The translations under genes were made by a program, and so were the position numbers. DNA of 64,000 bases from Klebsormidium nitens (lineage: Eukaryota; Streptophyta; Klebsormidiophyceae; Klebsormidiales; Klebsormidiaceae), in NCBI GenBank assembly GCA_000708835.1, contig DF237125.1, positions 96,564 through 160,563 on the forward strand, written 5' to 3'. Below the pieces are notes generated by a model. That model made no database searches and was not told the origin of the DNA. It saw only the letters and a program-made list of their open reading frames with translations. Positions within the stretch are counted from its first letter, which is position 1. Every line of letters starts with the position of its first letter. Below are positions 47,961 to 60,400 of the stretch, one piece after another.

Positions 47961-50900
47961 CTAACGTCGTGGTCGCTCCCCTTCTCCGTTCAGAGTAGCA
48001 TCTTGAAGGATTGTCTGCAGCAGCCCCTGTGCCGTCTGGGTTTGCTCTATAGTCCCGCAGATCTCGAGCATGCGCACGCTAGGGTCTCTCGACCGGGCTT
48101 CGTGCAACTTCACCCTTGCTCCCGAAATCTGCAGGGTAAGCAACGTGTCAGTGTGCACCTTTGTTCGCGCTACCAAGGTACTCCACGGTGGCTGTCGAGT
48201 TTACCCTTTGTGGACGAGGGTTCGGTAGTAACGAAGCTGCACGAACCATCCCGCTGCCATTGAATCGAGCCGACACAGTTTAGGAATAGTAAGCTGTAGA
48301 NNNNNNNNNNNNNNNNNNNNNNNNNNNNNNNNNNNNNNNNNNNNNNNATCATTGAATCAACCCGACCCTCACCCAGCTTAAAGATGCTTACAATATTGGC
48401 TGTCAACTTTGAAGGGCTCTAGAGGAGGGGCAAACCTGGCGTATCTGCGTGATGTTGGCCCCGCCCTTCCCGATGATGGACCCCACGGATGCCGTTGGTA
48501 CCGAAATGTGGAGCGAGCTCGTGGGACCGCCGAGGAAACCCGGCACTCCCGCCGCCCATCTGCGAAATGCGCCAACACCCCGGCTTAGCTGGGGAGCAAG
48601 GCTTTGCTGCTGCGGCGGAGCTGAAAAGAGCAGCTTCTGCATTAGACGCGCAATACGCGAATTTTCTGCATTTTGGCGCTTGCTGCCACACAAGATGGTG
48701 GCCTCACCGGTCCCCTCTGCTGCCGTGGTGAGGCGGCTCGGCATGCCCGATGTTACGCCGCTCCTCGTGCCGTGCCTGCATGGGGCACAGACAGTGCTCT
48801 GTCAAGACGGAATCCAAGTGAAAGTGGGGCGCGCTTTGATTCCAGACACACCGCAAGCGTTATGCAGTACAGGGAGCACGTTCTAAGGCCCGTGCCGAGC
48901 ATCACGCCCGTACGTGGCTCTGTCTCCAAGACGCCCCTGAGCGTTCCTATATTCACCCGGGCCAAGTGGTCCTCGTCCCTGCGGCCCCTGCCCCCGTCTC
49001 TGTCGCGGGGTTCCTCGCGCCGCCGCTCGTGCACCCCGCTGCGGTCCCAGTCCCGCTCTCTCCCCCGCTCCCTCTCGCGGTCTCTGTCCCTGTCTCTGTC
49101 CCGGTCGCGATCCCTGTCTTGGCCCCTCTCCCGCTCGTGGCTGCGCCGCAGGCTCTCATACTCGGCTGCGCGGGCGCCCTCCGCCTGCTCGGCTTGCACG
49201 TACCGCTCGGAAGCCCCCCTCCCACCATCACGCTCTCGCTCGCGGTCACGCCCGGCGCCTCTGAAGGGAACAATCAAGACAGGGTATCCGTTAGAAACAC
49301 TGAAAGCACCACCATTGCGCGCATAACCCACGCATCGCGTATTGCGACAAGGGTCGTAAGGGTTGCAGCAGCGCGGCCAGCGGTTCAATCGAGCTGGATC
49401 TGCCCACCTGTCCAGTGCGTGGCGCTCTCCTCGTGGCGGGGCCGCCCTGTCCCGGGGCAAGTCCCGCAGCGGGTTGGCCCGGATGCGCCCCGTCATCAGC
49501 AGCAGCGCAGCGTGGACCGAGTCAGGGGAGCCGGCCACCTGGCAGCAAAGACATGCGATGGTAAGAGGCGGAAAGGGGTGTGCAAAAGCTTTCCAATGCG
49601 ATAAAGCTTTCCGGTTTCCAAGCTTCCAATCATGTTCGAAGCACGCAAGAAATGATGACAGGCAGTCCGTTCACAAAAACCTTGGGCGCTGCTCTGGCGC
49701 TGACTAGCTGAGCAGGGCGTTTGAAAGCAGTACAGGGACCAAGCAGTGGAAATGTGGACACAATGTAATCAGGCGTTCTGAATCTCATTGATGCGGCAGC
49801 GCCCAGCCTCCTGAACCAGGTCAGAGGAGGGCAGTGCGTACCTGCACAAGCTCGTCGGTGACGAGGGCGCACTTGGGGATGCTGTCGCGGGGCATGATCC
49901 GGATCTGGGCGGTGCTCTGGCGGCGCAGGTCCTGGATGATGGTGCCGCCCTTGCCCAGCAAACACCCCACCTGCACGGCCACATCCCACCAGCTCAGCCA
50001 GGCCGCTACCAACAGCCTCGATAAGGTGAGGCGAGCAGAACAATGCCGACACCGATTGCCTGTAGCTCACCGAATGCTGTTGCAAGACTTGTGCAGAGAC
50101 TCTGGACCACAGAAAGTGGTCCCCTTTCTAATGATTCAGCGTGACAGAACAGAACCTTGCTGACAATTGACAGGTTGAAAGTGGTGAGCACGTGTACTGC
50201 ATTGATCCCGTCATGCATCTATTTTGATGCCCTAAAACACGTGGCGCTGCTGCGGTGCGTCCTTTGTACCTGGCTGGAAGGCACCAAGAGGCGGGTGGGT
50301 GCCCCCGGCTCTGCAGCGGAGTGCAGCGCAGCCACCTGGAACAGGGCCTCCTGCGCGCCGCACAAAGAGGCGCCCTCCTCCTGCACACCAGCACAGCTCG
50401 ACCGTCAGGGAAACAAGGTCAACTGGGCAAACTCTAAGAGGTCGTGGCAGAGACGAAGCGATTTGAGGCACTGAAAACAGTGACACGCAGCACAATCGGA
50501 CATACTGACCTCCTCATGAGAAAAAATCTCATGAGAAGCCTTTGCCGGAGTGCACGTCTATTGATACCAGTGCGGACTTCTCCTTTTCCCTCGCTCCCAT
50601 AACAATCAGATGCCAAACCCCTCATTGTCCTTTGCTTTCATCAAGAGTCAGCCTCTCCGACCCCACAATGACCACTAAGGGCCGAGCCGGCACTCTTGCG
50701 CGCCTCGCCCTATCTCACCTCGGGCCCTTGAATTTCCACCACCTGCTCCTCGCAGCCGTCCACTGGGGGCTCCACCGTGATGCGCGTCCTCGTGTCCACA
50801 CGCAGCTGCTTGATGGTGGTCCCTCCCTTCCCAATCAGCGCCCCGATGCGCGCAGCTGAGAACAGGATCCGGAACAGCACGTCGCCCCCAGCTGGCACGC

Positions 50901-52741
50901 CTAGCGCGGCCAGCGAGAGCAGGGGCAGCGACATGGGGAGCGCGGCCATGCTGTTCTCCAGGCGGGGAAGCGAGAGGGCGGGCGGGGCAGATGTCAGCAG
51001 GGGAGGTCGGCTGGGGGCCGGCGGGGGTGGGGGCGGGAGCAGTAGGGAGGGGCCGGGGCGGCGCGGCGGGGGGCGCTGGGGGAGGTCGCGGGGGGGGAAC
51101 GCACGCAGCCGTTCCGAGATGGCGCGCACAGCCTTGCGCGCGGCAGAGAGTTCCCCTGACACCTGGGAGTCGTCCAGATCAGGGGAGAAGGCTTCAGCGA
51201 CAGGGGCGAGGGGCTAGCATTAACCCGATGGTGGGTCTGGGCCTTGCTCGGGTTCCCCTGGTTTGAGTGGGGTGGGGCATATTGTCAGTCAAGTCCGTTA
51301 GCCCCAACAGACCGTAGGCAAACAAGGTGGTTCATTCACAAAATGGGCCAAGGAATGTTGTCGACGAGGACGGAACAGTTCGATGTCGGAACCGCAGGGG
51401 AACGCCCTGTCACTGGGATCCTGCAGTGGTTTAAGGGGACTGCCATTGGGATCCTGCAGTAGTTTAAGGGGAACGCTCTGCCATCGGGATTCTGCAGTGG
51501 TTTTCTGAAAGGGTTTTGCGCGGGTTGGACAGTGTCCACGGGCGTATTTCGAGCGCCACCGTTTTCTTGGTTTCTGTGGCGCCCACCTGCACCATCTCGT
51601 CACTGGGCAGTGCGCAGCGTGGGACCTGGTCACCCGCCATGATCCGGATGCCGGCGCCAGACTCGTCGCGCAGCTGGTTCACAATGCTGCCACCCTTCCC
51701 GAGGAGGCACCCAATCTGGCTGCTCGGCACCAGCATGCGGAACAGCGTGGCAGTCAGGTCTAGCTCGTCGCGCGGCTCACCCTCCACAATGCGGCTGCAG
51801 CAACAAAAAGCGGATGTGAGCTGGCGTGGGAAAGGGGCCAAGGAAGCCTGAAGCAGGCCAAGGCACACTGATGCTCAATGGAAGCTTTCTTCCAATGGCC
51901 TCAACCACAAGGAAGGAGCTTTCCGAGGAAGGTTGGACCTGAGGAAGGGCAGATTGATTTCCTCTTGTAACACGTCAGGCACACATTTGTAGCAGGTTAC
52001 AGGCATGAAAAAACTTGCATCAACATGGTAATGTACAAAAAAGCGCAATGCAACAAAGAAAGTTCTCCTCCTTAAACAACAAAAGTGAAGTCAAGCGGAC
52101 ACTATGCAAAGATGAGACCAGATTAGGAAATTGGCAGTCACTCCTGAACAGATTGAAACAGAGCAAGCCTAGGAGCCAATTTCTGTCGTCGCACAATTCT
52201 TGCTCCGAGCCTTGTACATCTCCACAAAATTGAGGCCCCTCTGCCATGCTGCTCATGCCTCGTTCGTCGGCCTGCTGATGAAGCAGGCCAAGGCACCACC
52301 CTACTGAGGGAATCACTTCTTAAGTGCGGCTCACCTGTGGATCCTGAGCAGGGCGTCCTGCGCTGGCGACGTCTCCTCCCCCGCTGCCGCTGGTGACGAC
52401 ACGATAATCACGCGGTGCTCAGGGTCCCCCCGGCTCTCTGCGACCACAATCTTGGCTCCCGACTCCTTGCGTATCTGCTCAATCACGTTGCCCCCCTTCC
52501 CAATCACGCCCCCCACCCTGCTACTGGGGCACAGTACCCGGAACACTGTGTCTTGACCATTTTCGGCACCGCTGGTGGCCTGCCGCTTGGCTGGCTCCTC
52601 GTCGGTTGTGTCCATCGCAGCACGCTTGCGACCTTCTGGCGGGTTGTGGTCAGAGGGCTCCGGGTCGTGGGAGAAGGAGAGGGAAGGGGACAGCAGCGGA
52701 GAGCCGGCAGAGTCGTTGAGGTCCTCGGACATTGCAGACAT
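47961..52741 (-). CDS. Five-KH-domain RNA-binding protein, HEN4/RCF3-like
   Basis: Nine exons on the minus strand: 52741-52335, 51794-51587, 51162-50719, 50380-50270, 49970-49842, 49538-49408, 49260-48957, 48636-48436, 48128-47961. Phases close, giving 700 residues. Each KH domain keeps its GKGG loop: GGVIGKGGNVIEQIR (about 77-91), GCLLGKGGSIVNQLR, GALIGKGGTTIKQLR, GCLLGKGGTIIQDLR and GSIIGKGGANITQIR. Five KH domains in a 2+2+1 order fit plant HEN4 and RCF3/HOS5, nuclear proteins of mRNA processing. EGRKR near residue 40 may be a nuclear signal. Between KH2 and KH3 lies a Pro-rich stretch. Between KH4 and KH5, exon 7 encodes an Arg-Asp/Arg-Glu dipeptide region of about 100 residues. The start of exon 8 is uncertain (acceptors before 48636 or within the Gln/Pro segment both keep phase). 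The 47-base N gap lies in intron 8. ATG 52741 is used; a GTG lies 24 bases upstream in frame. Confidence 0.88.
48301..48347. other. Assembly gap (47 N)
   Basis: 47 unknown bases inside intron 8 of the KH gene (48129-48435). No exon of the model is affected. Confidence 1.
51396..51512. repeat. Three-copy 33-38 bp tandem repeat in KH gene intron 2
   Basis: Units start at about 51415, 51448 and 51486 and share GGGAT(C/T)CTGCAGT-GTTT, with AAGGGGA-CGC-CTG-CA between. The repeat lies wholly inside the intron between exons 2 and 3. Confidence 0.85.
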
Positions 52742-54448
52742 GGCGCGCACGCAAGCAGCACGCACAAAGGGGTGGTCCAGCGGAGGAGGGCGCCCTTGTG
52801 GGCCTGACTAGACCTGGCATACACAAGATGCGCACAATTGAGCTGACAGTCGTCCCCTGCACAAGGCAATTAGAAGACAACCAGTGCGGGCGCAGAATCC
52901 ACCAACTAGCAGAAGTGAGTGCAAACCATGTCAATGACCAATCACGGTCAAAGGATCATATTTCAGACTTTGAGCCGTTCTTGATCCACAATTACCTGAT
53001 TAAGCTGATTGGCGAGTTGCACAAGCTCCTCAACAAGTCGAGCAAGACACCAGCATCACCAAAAAAATCAGAACAAGTCAATTGTCAGCGCTTGGTATTT
53101 GGCAGCTCCCAGAGGACAAGAGTTGCCAAACATAAGTTGGTGGCAAAGGGTTGCGGTTGGCATCTTTGCTAGTCTAACTCGAACTTGCATGACGGCTGTC
53201 ACACCTAAGCACTCCCTTGAGCAGCACGATACAAAAACCCTATGCTGAGAACAGAATTTGAAAATAAAATGTACTGCAAACTCCGCATTTTTTATCGACC
53301 ATCTTCATTGAAGATGTCAGCTTTGCCAATTTGTACATAGCAATCGTCGTTTTGGGGGCTGACAAGCACTGTATTAGTGATTCCAAATCCCATCCCCTAA
53401 AATGAAATGTCATTTGCAAATGCACCATCACAGGGCCCCAAATCAGGTTTTGACCGCTAAAGAGCACGTGGCACCTCTGAAAGAGCCACGCATTCGTCGG
53501 AAAACTTTGAAAATGCTGGACAAGTATTAGCACCTGGAACATACCCTGCCAATGCATAAGGCGGCAAATTTCTCGAGCTTCTCTGCCATTGCAGGAAACG
53601 CAATTGTACAGTGGTAAGACAGGATGCAGCACAGATGGTGTCCCCAAACTCACCAGAGAATGTGTTGCCTGGGCTCTCACGAGTCAAAGATGCACGCCAT
53701 GATCGCGCTCAGGCGCTCTGGCGCCAGCACTGGCAGCAGACAACTTCGTTCTTCAGCCTCAGGCTCAAAACAGTACAGGCCGGAAATCCAGCGGTGATAT
53801 CGGCCGCAAAACCCTAAAATCCTGAAATCCAAACCCTGCTGATGTCAACAGTTTCTTACCGTAGAGGACAAGATTCGCGTTGATCCTAGTTTTACCTAAT
53901 TTCAACACTTGAGCTTCAAGTTGGAGTCACGTAGAGGATATTCAAAATTTTGCCGCGAACGGGACTCACCGGGCAATTCATCCCCATCCGGGCAGTCGTC
54001 TAAAAGAATTCCGCGGACCTGAGCTGGTCGGAACACTGCCCTGTGGAGACGGCGGGCCAACGTGCACAGAAGGCTGTATATACCATACTACCGGTAGGTC
54101 GCACTGCACCGTGACCCAACCAACCGGGAAAGACGCCGACAAATTCGGTAGGGTTTTTAGCTGAACTTCCTGGGGCGCGGCTACCCTGATTCAGACTCGG
54201 AATTGTTTGAGGTCCCTTCCGACTTCGACGTTTCCCTCGTGCAGCGACTCGGACTCGCGCAACGTGCAGCACAGCTAGTGCCAGCGCAGTCACGCAGTGC
54301 ACTACCGTAGCTAGCGCACGTTCGTCGCCGTGGGGCTTCGTAATGACCCTCGGTGCTTGGCTGCCAGCTCCAAAAGAGACACGTTGCGAAGCATAGAAAG
54401 GAGACGCAATATTGTACATCGATTTTGTTCATAGAGCCAGAGTACCTT
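52742..54448. promoter_or_regulatory. Divergent promoter region, KH gene / malectin gene
   Basis: A 1.7-kb gap between opposite start codons, the largest divergent gap in the window. It holds GTATATAC at 54076-54083, a symmetric TATA-like word, followed closely by the palindrome CTACCGGTAG near 54089. No coding feature is recognisable between 52760 and 54000. A 5' untranslated exon for either gene could be hidden here. Confidence 0.5.
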
Positions 54449-57400
54449 ATGCGTTCCCATCGCAGGATGGCACAGCCAGGCGGTGGACGTGCTCAAGGAA
54501 CGATGGTGGTGCAAAGTATCATGTCGCTCGCCTGCCTTTGTTTGTGCACTAGTTTGAGCAATGCGACGTATGTGGCCATTAACTCCGGGGGCCCAGCGTA
54601 TCAGCAGAACACTAGCGCTACGTTTGGAGTTGCCCCACCTCCCCTGGCCAATAGCACCCTGCCTGGCAGCCTGGTGTTCCAGGCGGACCACTTCTTCACG
54701 GGGGTGAACACACAGGTGAACAACTACAGTGCGCAGGCGGTGGCCAATACCTCAGACCCTACGGTGTTTTGGTCTGACAGGGAGGGCACCGTGGTGTTGT
54801 ACGCTGTGAACGTGCCTGCCGGCATCTACAGCGTGTCCCTCTACTTTGCGGAGCTGGACCCAGCATTCCAGGGGAGCGGCCTGCGCACCTTTGATGTTCT
54901 GCTGCAGGGACAGCTGGTAAGGCCTGCTCTGAGTATGCCACCTCATTAAGTTTCATTTTCTTGTTGGCACTTCAAAGGCTGCCACTTTGGGTCTCCTTGC
55001 TGATCTAGATTTGCAACATGGTGTTGTTAGTCAGCGGCTCACCTTCTGTGGTATGATGGGTCCAAGTGGCGCTTCTGCGCTTGAACCAGTGGCTGAGCTA
55101 CCCTTTGGGCAATATTACCTCTCAGCTCGTGTGCTGCTTCGTCAGCTTCAATGACTGTGTTTGGAGACTTTTAAACATGTCAGCTCAATCCATCAGATGC
55201 TTGCCATTCTGCTTTTACCCAACTGCCCCAGTCCCTTCACTTGCAAAGTCCTGTAGGCAGCTGGGACCACTTTGGTTACCCTGCTTACCAGCAAAAGGAA
55301 GAGGTAAACACCACGTTCGCTGGAGAGTTCAGGGGGGCGCTTTTGTTTGAGCCTGCAGCTGAGGTTGTGCTAACATCGATGGGATAAAGCGTGCTTGATG
55401 TTTCAGGAAGTGAGCATGAAGAGGAGTCCTGCTTCTGAGTATGTTTACAGGTTAAGTTGGGGTGTCCTTGACATGTCGCCTGCAGGCAAGAACCACAAGG
55501 TCATCCTAGTCAATTTTTCTGCGGACGGTTCTGTCATGACCCCCTTCCTGCAGTAGTTTCAAAGAGCAGTTGAAACATATGGACAGCTGTTACTCTATTA
55601 TCTTCAACCCGAGGAGCATGAACAGGGGTTGTGTGAAGTGCCCCTCTATTTCTGGGGAGTCCCCTTGGGATGCTAATGAAAGGGACAGTTGATTAGTGAA
55701 TTCTAGTTGCCAGTGTGTCGTGATTTACGTTCGCTTCTTATCATGGTCAAGTCAGATATTGCTTGATGACGAGTTGAATGTAAGTAGTCAAGTTTAGTCC
55801 CACTTCAGGCCAGGCCTAGTGTGGGCTTTGTCAATTAGCTGACTTGTTCAAGGCAATCTATGCTCCCCATGTTGCGATATGTCTCGAGAATCTACCAGGT
55901 TGTGACCCCAAAGTGGCAGCTTTTGCCCAGCTTTACTTCGTTGCAGCACTGCAGCCGCCAGGTTGTGTACTTGGTACAAACTCTCACCACTTGGCAAAAA
56001 GTGGACTTGGTTGATCAACTCGTTGTTTCATATTGGGAAGCAGTAATCTGTGATCAGCTCCGCATCTCCTTATTGTGCCCAATCCCCTCAAATTTCCAAT
56101 TCCAGGCACTTCCCTGCTTTGACATCTTCAACGTCAGCGGTGGGCCCCGCGCGGCGTATGTGGCCACGCTGGCGGCCATAGTGGACACGACGCAGCTGCT
56201 CACTGTGGAGCTGCGGGCCATTACGGGCCTGGCAAAGCTGAATGCTCTGCTGGTCAACAACGGGAGTGCCGCGGCCAACCTGCGGGGAGTGGACGCCCTG
56301 CCTGCGCATCCCAGGTCCTTCGCCATCAATGCGGGCGGGGGTGCGGTTGGCAATGAGACGGGGCCCGGGCTGTTTTTGGCAGACGCGTACTATGTGGGGG
56401 GCCAAGCGGTGAACGTGAGCGGGGTGGAAGGAGCGGGGGCTGTGGCCACAGTCTTTGGAACTGCTAGAGCAGGTACGCCTGTGTTTACTCTCACGCGTAC
56501 GCCTCGTGTTCCTGTCGTTCTCCGAGTGACTCCACTGAAAGCGTTTAAGGTGACAATATCCGGATTCGCCAGGTGAATCACTTGTTCATACAAGATGCGC
56601 ACAGGTCTCGCAGCCTCAAACAAAAGCAAGCAGATGAGGAGAAAGTGCCCCGTTTTTGAATTTACCCGAGGAAGCATGTCATGGGAAGCTCATGCGATTG
56701 ATGAGCAGAAGCGGCACTACTGCGAAATAAGTCTCGTCGAATGGACGTTCCGCCTGGTCATTGAAGCAGTTTGAACTGACCTTTAGGTCACCTTCTAATC
56801 CTGTCAGTGTTGCGAATTCGCGATTTCGTGGTACTCTCGTCCAAGATTAGAGTCTGGGAAGTTTCCTGCACGAATCCAACCTTTTTCAAGAGACAGAACA
56901 ATTCTGTCTCGTAGGCTAGCCCCAGCTATTATCGGTTCGACGCTGTACCTCATGTCTTTCAGATCCATTGATACCAGCTTATATCGAAGCTCTGGAGTGA
57001 AAATGACCAATTGGCTCACTTATTTCATGCCTTTGTTGAAGAAAGAAAGGTCCATACGTCGGTTCTTTGTGGGAAAAAGCTCTTCAGCTGCTCGACATAT
57101 TCCGACACCAATATCGATTGTAGGTACCTTGTTGTGGCGCGTCAGCAATCTGGGTCTGTCGAAAGCGTGCTGAAGCGTTTGAGGTGACAAACGGAGCTCA
57201 CCTTTGGGATATTTGATCGCCATGTTTGTTGGATGGTCCTTTTCAAAAGTTGGAGCTTTCTTCTGGACTCGGGTACATCAAGAAAGGCTTTTCGAATCAG
57301 AGAACATTTGCAACAGCGGTGCCGTTTTCAGACTCTCGAATCTTGTTATGCTTGAGCCTTCTACATCAACGATGACAGCTTACGCCGCTTCGTGGTGTCT

Positions 57401-60400
57401 ACAGGCCCCTTCTTCCAATACTTCCTCAACCTGCCCGCTGGCGACTATGCTGTGAGCCTGTACTTTGCGGACACCAACTCGACCGCAGCCGGCCAGCGCC
57501 TCACGGACGTCTTCTTCGACAGCGTCAAAGTCGTCACTGCTCTCGACGTCTACAACACCAGCGGCAGCAACGCGCTCGTCCTGACAAAGGCTGCCACTGT
57601 CGTGTCGGGGCTGCTTACCGTGTCTTTTGTGGGCCTCAACAACACGGCTGCCGCCGTGGCCGCCATCAAGGTCGCACCAATCAACGTCAACGCAACAATA
57701 CCCGCCCTCGCCATTGACATCGGGTCACCTGTCGCCACGCTGTCCGAGACGGGCGTCCTGTATCAGCCCGACAACAGCTCGTACTACAGCCCCGGGGCCG
57801 GCGGCAACGTGACGACTGCTGCTCCCGGTGTCAACATCACGCTGGGCGGGCTGCCGGTCAACGGCTCCTTTTACTCGCCGGCGCTATTCCGGACCGCGCG
57901 CGTGGGCGCCCTCAACCTCACCATCCCGCTGCCCAACGGAGACTATCTGGTCGACCTCGAGTTTGCTGACGTCACTGGCACGTCAGCGGTGCCGCGGGTG
58001 TTCAGCGTGGTCGTCAACGGCCAGGTGGCGTTGCCCAGCCTGGCCCTGGGCGGGACCGCAACGTCTAACAGCACTGCGGCGGCAGTCGTGGAGGATTCGT
58101 TCACAGGCAACGGAACAAGTGCAGGAACGGTGGTCAAGGTCCAGGTGCGGCGCTCTTTTGTTGTGTCTGACGGTTCAACTGCAAGTTTCGATTCTGGCAG
58201 AGGTTCTACCTTCCTCTGTTCCTCGATTTGCGTGTTGTGTTGCTTGGTGACCCTCGGCATCTCTTTGTCACATGCCCGGCTCAGGACTTCTTTCCACTGT
58301 GTTGTGTGCCTCTCATTTGAACCACACGCAAGTCAAAGAAAGGCCACTTCTGACAACGGTACTTAATCTGGTGTCCTTGAACGTCCATTGTAGTTAAAGC
58401 AGTCATCAGATCGGTACCGTTCGTAGGAGATACAGGATGCGAATGCAAGTTGGAATGCAGCTGTTTAGGTTGCAATGTGTCTTTGCATAGACAGCACTTG
58501 TCTCGTCAACAGACTCATCTCGGTGGCCCCATGCAGGTCCCCGCCAACGTCACGCTCGGCAACCTGAGCCTGGCGCTGCTCCCCGTCAGCGGCGGCCCGC
58601 CCCTGCTCAGCGCGCTCTACGTGCACCCCGACATCCCCAACCGCGCCTACGTCACCCCGCTGCCGCTCCTGCCCGCCGCCGCGCCCAGCCCCGCCAACCT
58701 TACCCCCACCCCAACCCCCACTCCGACACCGACGCCCACTCCGACACCGACGCCCACTCCCACTCCCACTCCCACACCCACCCCCACGCCGACGCCCACA
58801 AGTAGGCCCCTTCACTCTCTTCTCTCGACATTCCGTACAGTCCGTCTGAAGTCATTTTCAAGCTGCCTGGCCCTAGACAAGAAGGAGCGCGCGGCAATCA
58901 GCGAGCTGACGCTGACTTTCTGTGGCCGATACGGGAACGAGCCGTAGGACCGAGGAGCCGTTGGACTTGATCATTGTCGTCCTGATGGCATGCTCGTATT
59001 TGAAAGTCTACTGCATCAGCGCACATGGTCCTGCTTACTGAGCTAAGTTCGCACTCCAGAGAGCAACAGCGTGGTGTGTCGGGGCTCTGGTCGGCCTTTC
59101 CAACCGGCGCCCTCGAGGCGTCTCTGCAGAGGTACTGACGGGCCTCTTGCTCAGTGTCAAGGGCTCGTGCACCGTTCCAGGGCGGCAGCCTTACGATCGG
59201 CGTTCTCTGAACCCTTCGGCAAGTCCGTCGTTCTTGTTCTGTCCACCGTCCTCCGAGTTGCGACCAGCTTCATCAGCTCGCTGACGCAAATTGCCACTTG
59301 CAAGGCAGCCCTCTCGCAAATCTTCCCGAGTGTAGATCAGCTTTGACACCTCCTCTGGCCAATTATCCAACCGGCTTTCGTGTGTGAGGGGACGGGGTGT
59401 GTCAGTCCGCTGAGTCGCGAGTGGCCTGCAGGTCCCCCCCAAACAGCGCCTGCCCCCGCGCCCGCCACCCCGACCCCGACTCCGACCAGCACTCCCCCAG
59501 CACCAGCTCCGTCACCCGCTCGTGAGGCCGAGAGTCCATCAAATTCTCAAAACACTGATCTTTTTCCTTGATCCAGGAGCAGTTCGGCTCGTTCGGGCAC
59601 ACCGCACATGAAGACGAGACATTTGACATGTTGATTGCTCAGGCAAAAGTCTGTCTGTGCATCCTTGACGTATTGAGCTTGCGCATGGGCGAGATAAGGA
59701 AGCCAGACCGTCACGAACCACTATGTGGAGGCATGCCAGTCTCCAAACTTGGTGTTTTAGGCGAACTCCGGCAGATATGTCTCTCATGCACTCACACCGC
59801 ACAGCGTCACCGCACAATTCTGAGCTGTGCGCCACATGGCACCCGTCAACTCGTTGGCCGATCACCCCTCGCATGTTCGCACGTACTTTTCACCAATTCA
59901 GGAGGTGGCAGACACACTACACAACCCTGCAGCCACACAGCATCATTCACTCACTCTGTGCTGTACTCGTTGTACCCTGTTCGTGCCCACTAGGAGCCGT
60001 ACACCACACGCCATACACCCACCACAGGCTTGGGCGCCCACATATGCTCCTGGAAGCACTGTTGGCTCATGTGGAGTTCCTGGAACATAATCTTGGTTCC
60101 GCCTTTCTCCAGCTTCGTCCGCGCCTGCTCCCTCGCCCGCCCCCGCTTCGACCTCCCCTCCGCCGGCAGCCGCCAGTGGCCCCACCACCAATGCTGCCGG
60201 GGTCTGTGCCAGCAACGGGGGCCTCCAAGGAATCGACTGCTCCGGTGAGGCCCAATCGAACTTCTTCCTTTTTGCCATGGCAAAAATTTCTAATTGGTAT
60301 CAGTCCCCCTCTTGGATAAGTACGATCTTCAGTCTGAACCTTTTGAGGCAGTGTTGCGGCGGTGCAGCAGTGGGCATTCTCGCCAAGCAAGGAATAGGAA

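Noticed and set aside
48966-49604. 212-codon open frame (+) opposite the KH gene
   Set aside because: It is the antisense shadow of the Arg/Asp/Glu dipeptide exon; the Pro/Ser/Val-rich reading is the expected complement.
57828-58250. Arg/Ser-rich open frame (+) overlapping malectin exon 3
   Set aside because: It is the +1 shadow of a GC-rich exon whose main frame encodes malectin-like domain 3.
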